A stretch of 64,000 nucleotides of DNA from Macrotis lagotis (Eukaryota > Chordata > Mammalia > Peramelemorphia > Peramelidae). The position numbers and the translations under genes are program-made. The notes under the pieces were generated by a model that did no database searches, was not told where the DNA came from, and saw nothing but the letters and a program-made list of their open reading frames with translations. The stretch is from the NCBI RefSeq assembly GCF_037893015.1, contig NC_133666.1, positions 652,850,957 through 652,914,956 of the forward strand, read 5' to 3'. Positions 63,601 to 64,000 of this stretch are shown here, piece by piece. How positions within the stretch are numbered: position 1 is the stretch's first letter; each line of letters begins with the position of its first letter.

Positions 63601-64000
63601 CCTCAGGGAGGAGCCCCATGATTGATGGCATGACATCAGACATCTCAGGGACTGAGAGTCCAAATCTGACTCCCACTAGTGAGATCATAGATCCCCCCTT
63701 TACCTCTCCTACCTCCTCGTCACATACTGAGAGCCCAACTTCAGGAGGAGGGGCTAGTCTCATTTCTTCTATGACCACATCCTTGTCTGTAGGATCACCA
63801 TCTTCAGACAGCAGTACTGGAACAACAGTTTCACCACCTATGATTGTTAGCTCAGCCAGGAAGGGGAGTGGAGCTGATGAGGTATTGTCTACAGGTTCAG
63901 GGACCAACGCAGCTCTGTCCTTGTTTACTCCAATAGTAGAAGGTACAACCAGAGATGTTCCAGTTACTGTGACAGGAGATGACACTGAAGGGAGATTGAG
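12451..64000 (+). CDS. Giant mucin-type gene, multi-exon, 3' end outside window
   Basis: One + strand gene can be traced from a signal peptide exon (12451-12526) across at least nine modules to the right edge. Its product would be a very large, extensively O-glycosylated secreted or membrane-tethered mucin: translated exons are about half Ser, Thr and Pro, nearly cysteine-free, and contain scattered Trp in a recurring W-x-E-R-M/T motif. Splice sites were placed by reading acceptor and donor signals and checking phase: all intact exons are phase 1-1 and their lengths are multiples of three. Intact exons sum to about 20.3 kb. Large S/T/P exons alternating with small exons upstream of the (unseen) C-terminal domains is how the N-terminal region of MUC16 is organised, so a MUC16-type mucin is my first guess. 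I do not recognise the sequence itself, and MUC4/MUC12/MUC17-like or lineage-specific mucins remain possible. No SEA, EGF, VWD, NIDO or transmembrane segment is in the window. Confidence 0.85.
13290..13720. repeat. Two diverged MIR/SINE copies
   Basis: About 13290-13420 (+; GGGTCAGGAAGAATTGGGTAC then ATGACCCTGGGTAAGTCAC) and about 13600-13720 (-; ACTGATGAAGAAACTGAGG, CTACACAGCTTGTAAG). Confidence 0.6.
14185..14345 (-). mobile_element. L1 3'-end fragment
   Basis: TTTTTACAATTATATGCAAGGGTAG, TTTTCAACAATCATCCATTTGC and ACCAACCTCCCTTCC resemble the antisense of marsupial L1 3' ends also seen at 35.76 and 36.54 kb. Confidence 0.55.
15020..15790. repeat. Highly diverged tandem repeat, period about 34-37 bp
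   Basis: A motif like TATTCACATTGG...TGGGCAGATATTCC returns about 18 times. The clearest units start near 15544, 15579, 15613, 15650 and 15684 (spacings 35, 34, 37, 34). Earlier units near 15027, 15061, 15098, 15135, 15161 and 15198 are more worn. Units differ from each other by roughly a third of positions, so this is an old minisatellite rather than a current array. Confidence 0.7.
15791..16790. other. No feature seen (intron 1)
   Basis: Unique-looking intronic sequence without a repeat or gene that I can support. Confidence 0.4.
16791..17085 (+). mobile_element. Marsupial CORE-SINE plus an adjoining diverged copy
   Basis: 16791-16945 is a clear sense copy: GGGGGGCTAGGTGGCACAG, GGAGTCAGGAGTACCTGAG, TCAAATCTGGCCTCAGACAC, CTAGCTGTGTGGCCTTGGGC and CCTTGTAAAAACCTAAAAC. 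About 16950-17085 is a worn second copy with TTCAAATCCAGTCTCAGGCA. Confidence 0.88.
17400..17830. repeat. MIR-like copies in both orientations
   Basis: About 17400-17625 (-): TATATAGCGCTTTAAGATTT, CCTTGCAACCACTCTGGGAGG, TTGAGGAAACTGAGGCAGAC, CACACAGCTAGAG. About 17668-17830 (+): GAGGCAAGTTGGTATAGTAG through TTTTCTTCATCTGAAAAAG. Confidence 0.65.
18624..18776 (-). mobile_element. Marsupial CORE-SINE
   Basis: Near-intact reversed copy: TTTTTGCTAGGCAATGGGGT, CACACAGCTAGGTAATTATT, GGATTTGAACTCAGGTACTC, CCACTGCGCCACCTAGCTGC. Confidence 0.93.
18785..19502 (-). mobile_element. L1 ORF2 C-terminal/3'-end fragment
   Basis: The minus strand encodes a 108-residue open stretch (19470 to 19144) with DPAIPLLGLY, FIAALFVVAKNW, KCPSIGEWLSKLWYMFVMEH and LSEMSRTRKTLY. 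These match the order of the conserved C-terminal blocks of L1 ORF2 (DPAIPLLGIY, FIAALF, KCPT, MWHIYTMEYY). The + strand therefore reads TAGACCCAGTAGTGGTATTG...GGGTCAAAGGGTATG, the usual antisense signature. It is truncated at its 5' side and not active. Confidence 0.9.
19755..20340 (-). mobile_element. L1 3'-end fragment, diverged
   Basis: Antisense sequence with the same layout as the 18.8 kb and 21.8 kb copies: CCTTCCCTCCCTCCCAGAAAG near 19840, ATCTTTCCATGTTTCTCTATT near 20107 and TTTCTAAATGGTTTGTGCCAG near 20278. More worn than the others. Confidence 0.6.
20365..20518 (-). mobile_element. Marsupial CORE-SINE
   Basis: Reversed copy with GTTTTTGCAAGGCAAGGGGG, CACACAGCTAGGTAATTATT, GACCGGATTTGAACCCAGG and CCACTACGCCACCTAGCCGC. 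Some CpG sites are retained, suggesting a relatively young insertion. Confidence 0.93.
20585..20800 (+). mobile_element. MIR-type SINE
   Basis: Sense copy: AAGTCAGGAAGAGTCATCTTCC, TTCAAATCCAAACTCAGC, TACTAGCTGTGTGACCCTGG, CTCATCTGTAAAATGAGCTGG and AAACCCCAAAGGAGGTCACA. Confidence 0.85.
21835..23090 (-). mobile_element. Long L1 ORF2/3'-end fragment
   Basis: Antisense L1: GTAGACCTGGTAGTAGTATT and GGGTCAAAGAGTGTGC near 22470, CCAGAATGGTTGAATCAGTTT near 22546, CATCCTCTCCAACGTGTC near 22607, GTTGGGTGTGAGGTGGTACC near 22657, ATTTACATTTCTCCAAACAA near 22691. Frames are broken by many stops. Confidence 0.85.
23358..23580 (+). mobile_element. MIR-type SINE
   Basis: GGCCAGCTAGGTGGGGCAG, GGAGTCAGGAAGACTTCTCTTC, TTCAAATCTGGCTTCAGAC, TTTGTGACCCTGGGGCAAATC, TAAAATGAGCTGGACAAGG and AAACCCCAAATAGGGTCA. 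Confidence 0.85.
24062..24300 (+). mobile_element. L2 3' end
   Basis: AGGAAACCTTTCCCAATCCC, TTAATTTATCCTGTCTATTC, CTAGACTGGGAGCTCCCTGAAGG, CTTTGCCTTTCTTTGTATTAC and the terminal TGTTTGGCATACAATCGATG...ATTGATTGATTTACTGAC follow the canonical L2 3' end. Confidence 0.88.
24420..24722 (-). mobile_element. tRNA-headed SINE-like element, type unclear
   Basis: Read on the minus strand, the right end gives a tRNA-like head with TGGTACAATGGATAGAGGGTG and a B-box-like GGGTTCAAATCC; the other end on the minus strand carries TTATTTAATAAAGAG-like A/T-rich sequence complement. It differs in its body from the common CORE-SINE in this window, so I cannot name the family. Confidence 0.45.
25572..26615 (+). 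CDS. Mucin module 1, large S/T/P exon
   Basis: Starts after CAACCCCCACAG and ends at TTGACAA|GTAAGA; 1044 nt, phase 1-1. With the G from exon 1 it opens with D-MSNTPVTNSTNGLG, including early N-glycosylation sequons (NTP is not usable because of Pro, NST is). The 348 codons are dense in S, T and P with no cysteine and end in STPWKEKAPDFTPSNSLLLT. The open frame also extends upstream of the acceptor to 25433, but that part lacks mucin composition and is intron. Ordinary mucin-type O-glycan attachment is expected along its whole length. Unlike modules 5-9 it lacks the recognisable exon-head sequence (GLSSSS...), consistent with being the first and most distinct module. Confidence 0.82.
26837..26866 (+). 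CDS. Possible 30 nt microexon
   Basis: CCTTACTGTTGGCAG acceptor and TCTGTG|GTAAGTG donor frame a 30 nt exon of phase 1-1, encoding about TNGCNDWVCG. Introns on both sides would be 221 and 195 nt. Two closely spaced cysteines in an otherwise cysteine-free region make it odd. Good splice signals and correct phase are the only support, so it may be spurious. Confidence 0.35.
27062..27154 (+). CDS. Mucin module 1, small exon (31 codons)
   Basis: ACATCTTTCCTTCAG acceptor, CCCACAG|GTAGGT donor, 93 nt, phase 1-1. Encodes GKTSMMPVLRTNDQTTPASD then LLILSTTMPT. The TPASD-L-STT end aligns with the SPASKPLEPTTN end of the small exons at 47.5-61.3 kb. The same 93 nt length recurs at 37288 and 41180. Confidence 0.75.
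27175..27790. repeat. MIR-like copies in intron
   Basis: About 27180-27365 (+): GGCTTGGAGTCAGACAGACCTG, TACTAGCTGTGTGTCTTTGG, CCTCATCTGTAAAATGAAG and a short (AAT)n. About 27630-27790 (-): TTACAGATGAGGAAAGTGAGGC, AACTGGATTTGAACTCAGG. Confidence 0.65.
27791..28555 (+). other. Intron before module 2, no feature seen
   Basis: No repeat or gene that I can name beyond fragments of CORE-SINE-like AT-rich sequence. Ends in CAGTCCACTCCCAG, the likely ancestral acceptor of module 2. Confidence 0.4.
28556..28675 (+). pseudogene. Broken exon head of module 2
   Basis: Sequence after CAGTCCACTCCCAG reads CCTGTCCAGCAGCCATGG, which matches the exon-head start (ACTGTCCAGCAGCAGCCC) of modules 5-9. In phase 1 it gives GLSSSHGGTGGATATSPVTR but meets TAG at 28621-28623. 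Use of this acceptor would truncate the protein. A second acceptor at 28675 avoids the stop. Confidence 0.6.
28676..28966 (+). CDS. Mucin module 2, first part
   Basis: GCTTCTATTTCAG acceptor, ATTACTG|GTGAGG donor, 291 nt, phase 1-1. Encodes DALTEVVVIETASGPAAIKS and further S/T/P-rich sequence. It follows the damaged ancestral head and is in the same frame as it. The next acceptor lies only 46 nt downstream of its donor, unusually close for a vertebrate intron, so this exon or its junction may be mis-modelled; skipping it would also preserve the frame. Confidence 0.5.
29013..34982 (+). CDS. Mucin module 2, giant S/T/P exon (1990 codons)
   Basis: CTTGTTTCACCTTTAG acceptor at 29012 and ACCACTTTTG|GTGAGT donor; 5970 nt, phase 1-1, the largest exon in the window. 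The frame is open throughout. It contains about five diverged copies of a 1.0-1.2 kb repeat. One landmark (like LG-T-S-L-PTTATAS) lies near 29735, 30917, 31889, 33083 and 34222. Another (TSWSERMASF, TSWSERTISF, APWFERTS) lies near 31449, 32646 and 33809. A few cysteines occur, unlike later modules. A long run around 30480-30800 (FDDISPFEFINEKEE and onward) is acidic and poor in S/T/P, a possible non-mucin spacer. Ordinary O-glycosylation is expected elsewhere. Open frames on the opposite strand are by-products of the composition. Confidence 0.9.
35160..35390 (+). mobile_element. MIR-type SINE in intron
   Basis: GTGGTATATTGGATAGAGCAC, CATTGTCAGGAAGACTTGGG, GACTCTAGGCAAGTCACTTAA and TTTCTTTATCTGTAAAGTGGG. 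Confidence 0.8.
35405..35578 (+). CDS. Mucin module 2, additional exon (58 codons)
   Basis: ATGTTGTTACAG acceptor, TTCATAA|GTAAGT donor, 174 nt, phase 1-1. Encodes GSEKVSLKTPNLVATPLMDK followed by S/T-rich sequence ending TLLASSTLFI. It has no counterpart in the other modules. Its end (LASSTLFI then donor) resembles the ends of large exons (NSLLLT, NSTLLT then GTAAG), so it may be the surviving 3' end of a lost large exon. Confidence 0.72.
35595..37287. repeat. Intron with SINE and L1 fragments and a (TA)(CA)n microsatellite
   Basis: MIR-like copy about 35595-35745 (+). L1 3'-end-like antisense sequence about 35757-35950, split by a microsatellite (TA)n(CA)n at about 35856-35909. AT-rich L1-related sequence about 36530-36620 (-). 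A sense L1 3' end lies at about 36733-37068, with AAGGGAAACATGGTATCAC, TTTGATTTTTGCTTTTTCC and AATTATCTTTACATACGATTT before an A-rich end. Confidence 0.6.
37288..37380 (+). CDS. Mucin module 2, small exon (31 codons)
   Basis: CATTCTATTCTTTAG acceptor, ACTCCTG|GTAAGT donor, 93 nt, phase 1-1. Encodes NTVPTNNTPGHLNTTEPTRG then PLETVTISNTP, with two usable N-glycosylation sequons (NNT, NTT). Length and position after a large exon match the small exons at 27062 and 41180. Confidence 0.82.
37381..38133 (+). other. Intron, no feature seen
   Basis: Only worn MIR-like sequence at about 38040-38130 (-; TTTACATTTGAGAAAACAAATCC, AGGTCACACCAAGG). Confidence 0.45.
38134..38435 (-). repeat. (CTTT)n/(CTTC)n microsatellite grown from a SINE tail
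   Basis: About 38137-38345 is (TTTC)n, then (TTCC)n, then (TTTC)n, over 200 bases. It runs straight into TGTACTCTATCCACTGCACC and ACCTAGCCGCCCCC, the reversed tRNA head of a CORE-SINE whose body is missing. A MIR-like piece follows to about 38435. Lys/Glu/Arg open frames on the minus strand here are artefacts. Confidence 0.9.
38700..38949 (+). pseudogene. Broken exon head of module 3
   Basis: CTGCTCAG|TCACAGGACTTTCTAGCAG aligns with CTTTTAG|ACACAGGACTGTCCAGCAG, the start of large exons in modules 5-9. Its phase-1 frame reads GLSSRIVAETALAAASLSRE and stops at about 38834. A second possible acceptor (CTTCTTTTCCAG at 38815) gives an open frame to a TAG at 38947. Neither connects to the frame of the exon body, so the head carries at least one frameshift. 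Confidence 0.55.
38950..40671 (+). CDS. Mucin module 3, large S/T/P exon
   Basis: Acceptor ACTCTTCTTGGTAG at 38949 is the one that gives phase 1 and no stop; donor CTTACAA|GTAAGC; 1722 nt (574 codons), phase 1-1. Begins GATMAAETSIQMTTRNENLS and ends in NNSTLLT. It holds a clear direct repeat of 456 nt: IQSLHTSSLEPPSIAWTERM (from 39449) and IQSLHTSSLDPPSIPWTERM (from 39905), followed in both by GAQTSKV blocks. The C-terminal part (LTHTLAPTTAATEASL, near 40465) aligns with the PTTATAS landmark of module 2. No cysteine seen. Confidence 0.8.
41180..41272 (+). CDS. Mucin module 3, small exon (31 codons)
   Basis: GTTCCTTCCTGCAG acceptor, CCAATTG|GTAAGT donor, 93 nt, phase 1-1. Encodes SSNAGMEPTTQTLIHGATGG then PPSPSSTIDPI. 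Strong splice signals on both sides. Confidence 0.83.
41350..41495 (-). mobile_element. Marsupial CORE-SINE
   Basis: GGCAAGGCAATGGGGTTAAG, CACACAGCTAGGTAATTATT, GGATTTGAACTCGTGTCCTC, CCACTGCATCACCTAGCTGC. The short sequence ACATGxATTCATTTT is repeated on both sides, a possible target-site duplication. Confidence 0.9.
41496..42179 (+). other. Intron, no feature seen
   Basis: Unique-looking intronic sequence between two SINEs; no gene or further repeat that I can name. Confidence 0.4.
42189..42344 (+). mobile_element. Young marsupial CORE-SINE with target-site duplication
   Basis: Near-consensus sense copy: GGGGCAGCTAGGTGGCGCAG, GGAGTCAGGAGGACCTGAG, CTAGCTGTGTGGCCTTGGGC, CCTTGCAAAAAAAA. The 9-base duplication gagtggctg occurs at 42180-42188 and 42345-42353. 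Confidence 0.95.
42640..43256 (+). other. Intron of module 4; possible remnants of mucin sequence
   Basis: About 42640-42930 has a 117-codon open frame with some S/T/N-rich sequence (SMPTNTTNTTTREKPGTEFS) that may be a decayed exon; no splice sites of the right phase convince me. From about 43010 the sequence matches the introns that precede large exons of modules 5-9 (AGTGTTGTGAGCATCAGAGG, TGCTTGTCCTGGAGGAG). Confidence 0.4.
43257..43645 (+). pseudogene. Frameshifted exon head of module 4
   Basis: After a weakened acceptor (CCCTTTTTAAG) the sequence ACACAGGACTGACCAGTGGC aligns with the large-exon head of modules 5-9. It encodes GNRDTSLASREDPVPTTLPV and RIPAVTVP in frame. A one-base excess in the C run at about 43403-43407 then shifts the frame, and later codons (GATTSLESFAGMTLTTSS, near 43520) resume only in another frame. 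Similarity to the head ends at the inversion junction near 43645. Not translatable as a normal exon. Confidence 0.8.
43646..44100 (-). pseudogene. Inverted copy of a mucin exon head with its acceptor
   Basis: On the minus strand the order is intron end (GTGCCAATCAATCCCC then TTTTTTAG), exon start at 44020 (ACACAGGACTCTCCAACAGC) and an open frame MAAGTRESSPAIREDTVPTD, FRIPEVTVPLEI, LAPTSTELLEASKQGKISSF. These match the large-exon head of modules 5-9 in the same order. It faces the + strand head copy tail to tail. No donor or downstream exon exists on this strand, so it cannot be part of a minus-strand gene that I can see; it is an inverted duplication within the array. Confidence 0.88.
44101..44464 (+). 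repeat. Second copy of the array intron inside module 4
   Basis: Sequence matches the intron found upstream of module 5 (47820-48240): GATGTTTGTC, AAGGAAAATGCACAATGGTAA, TTCCCAGTCTAAGCCCTTTCC, GTGTGAGCATCAGAGGTGAG and TGCTTGTCCTGGAGAAGG. It joins mucin exon-body sequence abruptly at about 44465, without an intervening exon head. Confidence 0.75.
44465..46909 (+). pseudogene. Module 4 large exon body, with internal frameshift
   Basis: From GCCACCACATCAGG on, the sequence aligns with the bodies of modules 6-9: KHAETPLGVSLHIGISASEQ, GTDPSSASLGWTLPPEEE, ETTVGQIKGATTGFR, SSVPWPSIPTETTMS. The frame is open to about 45670 but then shifts: 45620-45672 is out of frame relative to the continuation MTTSLSLRSTSSGTGTG (from 45673), which runs to a CCATCAG|GTAATC donor. 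Together with the missing or inverted head this makes module 4 unlikely to be translated. The transcript could pass from the exon ending at 41272 to that starting at 47459 without frame loss. Assembly error is an alternative explanation. Confidence 0.78.
46910..47458 (+). repeat. Array intron type B (between large and small exon)
   Basis: A second, about 530-600 nt intron type follows each large exon of modules 4-8 (also 49059-49657, 53358-53892, 56467-57053, 60772-61302). It shares GGATGCAGAATA/TTTGGCTATGG-like text, CTGCCTGGCCTAGAGTCAG and the end GACTGATTTCCCATTTT before the acceptor. The copies in modules 5 and 7 are about 3% different; those in modules 6 and 8 are clearly more diverged. 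Confidence 0.75.
47459..47566 (+). CDS. Mucin module 4, small exon (36 codons)
   Basis: TTCCCATTTTCCAG acceptor, GCACTGG|GTAAGT donor, 108 nt, phase 1-1. Encodes GTGESLGPSSHTADLTSQEG then TKSPASKPLEPTTNALG. It matches the small exons of modules 5-8 (G-x-G-x-x-LG-S-T/S-H-x-A). Splice signals are strong, so this exon is probably used even if the module 4 large exon is not. Confidence 0.85.
47567..48263 (+). repeat. Array intron type A, copy before module 5
   Basis: This about 700 nt intron recurs before modules 5 to 9 (also 49769-50465, 54007-54699, 57165-57879, 61417-62118). Shared landmarks are a TTCTTTT-rich first half with CATATTTGCTGTGC-like text, CTTTTCCTTTGGAGG, GTGAGCATCAGA, TGCTTGTCCTGGAGG and the end CCAATCCCCTCTTTTAG. 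No other feature inside. Confidence 0.8.
48264..49058 (+). CDS. Mucin module 5, large exon (short form, 265 codons)
   Basis: CCCCTCTTTTAG acceptor, CAAACAG|GTACAT donor, 795 nt, phase 1-1. Head: KGLSSSSMATGTREPSSANR, then GTSTHRMPVVTVNPETVP. It jumps from the head almost directly to RLGAETSSHLDSTIVPEASP, so about 325 codons present in module 7 are missing. From about 48700 to its end it is nearly identical to the end of module 7 (EVSSGSSPM-E-DM, TKETSHRNKITDSLPTSPIS). The donor GTACAT is weak; reading through would add about 50 codons before a stop at 49217. Confidence 0.82.
49658..49768 (+). CDS. Mucin module 5, small exon (37 codons)
   Basis: CCCATTTTTCTAG acceptor, GCTTCAG|GTTATT donor, 111 nt, phase 1-1. 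Encodes GIGKNLGPSTHFAGLNLQDG then TRSPISEPFVPTTVNAS. The donor departs from consensus at +4 to +6, and the same is true of its duplicate in module 7. Confidence 0.8.
49769..50465 (+). repeat. Array intron type A, copy before module 6, with (TG)n
   Basis: Same intron type as 47567-48263. It carries an expanded (TG)n tract at about 50206-50262 where other copies have only TGTGTGTGAG or shorter. Confidence 0.85.
50466..53357 (+). CDS. Mucin module 6, large S/T/P exon (964 codons)
   Basis: CCCCTCTTTTAG acceptor, ATATTGG|GTACAG donor, 2892 nt, phase 1-1. Encodes a cysteine-free S/T/P chain with head GLSDSSLMTAGTRDPSPTSR, middle KHAKTPPGDFFHTGISVLGQ, a conserved hydrophobic patch FNWLWTPTAAIPEVSSG (near 51922) and tail STDLEKNTEDRTTGPFTSSM. 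The exon is the same length as module 8's and about 99.5% identical. It corresponds over its length to the module 4 body, so it is a good reference for what module 4 has lost. The donor is weak (GTACAG); the frame continues about 40 codons beyond it. Confidence 0.9.
53893..54006 (+). CDS. Mucin module 6, small exon (38 codons)
   Basis: CCCATTTTAACAG acceptor, GCACCAG|GTTAGT donor, 114 nt, phase 1-1. Encodes GIGQSLGSSTHTADITLKEG then TSSPAHDPLVSTTTVSAP. Closest to the module 8 small exon. Confidence 0.85.
54007..54699 (+). repeat. Array intron type A, copy before module 7
   Basis: Same intron type, with GTGATTTGTGTGAGCATCAGAG and the end CAATGCCCTCTTTTAG. Closest relative is 61417-62118. Confidence 0.82.
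54700..56466 (+). CDS. Mucin module 7, large S/T/P exon (589 codons)
   Basis: GCCCTCTTTTAG acceptor, CAAACAG|GTACAT donor, 1767 nt, phase 1-1. Head GLSSSSPVMAGNKDPSLANT; it contains PWTERMTPYSAP near 55523, GAETSSHLKSTFIAETSS near 55949 and the tail shared with module 5. It ends with the MTVTRRGSTFLPGTKAGR block rather than the longer tail of modules 6 and 8, so two exon-end types alternate along the array (short, long, short, long). Confidence 0.88.
57054..57164 (+). CDS. Mucin module 7, small exon (37 codons)
   Basis: CCCATTTTTATAG acceptor, GCTTCAG|GTTATT donor, 111 nt, phase 1-1. Encodes GIGKNLGSSTHFAGRNLQDG then TRSPISEPFVPTTVNAS; two residue differences from the module 5 small exon. 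Confidence 0.82.
57165..57879 (+). repeat. Array intron type A, copy before module 8, with (TG)n
   Basis: Duplicate of 49769-50465. The microsatellite at about 57606-57674 is more interrupted (GTTCGTGTG, CGCGCG) than the module 6 copy. Before the microsatellite the two copies differ by several percent; after it they are almost identical. Confidence 0.85.
57880..60771 (+). CDS. Mucin module 8, large S/T/P exon (964 codons)
   Basis: CCCCTCTTTTAG acceptor, ATATTGG|GTACAG donor, 2892 nt, phase 1-1, exactly the length of module 6. Comparing the two translations I count about 12 amino-acid replacements (for example V/A in RIPA-TVP, W/R in TGE-RTD, V/F in STT-ADPW) and at least three silent changes. 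That ratio is near neutral expectation, so the near identity reflects recency or conversion rather than constraint. Same domain content as module 6. Confidence 0.9.
61303..61416 (+). CDS. Mucin module 8, small exon (38 codons)
   Basis: CCCATTTTAACAG acceptor, GCACCAG|GTTAGT donor, 114 nt, phase 1-1. Encodes GIGQNLGSTSHIADFTSEES then TSSPAIDTLVSTTIVSAP. It differs from module 6's small exon at about nine residues, far more than the adjoining large exons differ. Confidence 0.84.
61417..62118 (+). repeat. Array intron type A, copy before module 9
   Basis: Same intron type; closest to the copy at 54007-54699. Contains GTGATTTGTGTGAGCATCAGAG without microsatellite expansion and ends CAATCCCCTCTTTTAG. 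Confidence 0.82.
62119..64000 (+). CDS. Mucin module 9, large S/T/P exon, runs off the window
   Basis: CCCCTCTTTTAG acceptor, phase 1, open for all 1882 bases to the window edge. Head GLSSSNPVAAGSKDSSPANR resembles module 7 (PSTFRTAAVTMTLET in both). It contains PWTERMTPSGSTSM near 62937, GAETSSHLQSTLIAETST near 63391, then FSWLWTPTASTPEVSSG near 63560 and ESPTSGGGASL, which are module 6/8-type. So it looks like a module 7-type 5' part joined to a module 6/8-type 3' part, as in an unrearranged full-length unit. Confidence 0.88.

Noticed and set aside
1..64000. CRISPR arrays, bacterial operons, tRNA genes, viral genes
   Set aside because: Repeats here are SINE/LINE/microsatellite or exon duplications; tRNA-like boxes belong to SINE heads; no viral protein signature seen.

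Overview
This is marsupial genomic DNA. The evidence is many copies of a tRNA/MIR-derived CORE-SINE of marsupial type (ending in a GGGGGCAGCTAGGTGGC-like tRNA head), older MIR and L2 pieces, and marsupial-looking L1 3' ends. Genes are intron-rich with vertebrate splice signals. I cannot name the species from the sequence alone.

Layout. Positions 1-12.4 kb hold no protein gene that I can support: a truncated 18S rRNA pseudogene split by a SINE (308-1624), a long L2 copy (6690-8115), SINE clusters and two microsatellites. From 12451 to the right edge the + strand carries one giant mucin-type gene, incomplete at its 3' end. A signal-peptide exon (12451-12526) is followed by a 13 kb repeat-rich intron. 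Then come at least nine modules, each a large Ser/Thr/Pro-rich exon (0.8-6 kb) plus a small 93-114 nt exon. Every intact exon I could delimit starts and ends in phase 1, so exons can be duplicated, lost or skipped without breaking the frame. The intact exons add up to about 20.3 kb of coding sequence (about 6,800 residues), with almost no cysteine and no SEA, EGF or VWD domain inside the window. The architecture resembles the N-terminal part of MUC16, but that is an inference.

Modules 5-9 (48-64 kb) are clearly tandem duplicates. Modules 6 and 8 have large exons of identical length (2892 nt) that are about 99.5% identical, while their flanking introns differ more, which points to recent gene conversion. 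Module 4 (43-47 kb) is damaged: its exon head is frameshifted, a ~450 bp copy of the head sits in inverted orientation, and the body has a further frameshift. The heads of modules 2 and 3 are also broken at the ancestral acceptor but appear rescued by downstream in-frame acceptors. Intron 1 contains a previously unremarkable stretch (15.02-15.79 kb) that is a highly diverged ~36 bp tandem repeat.
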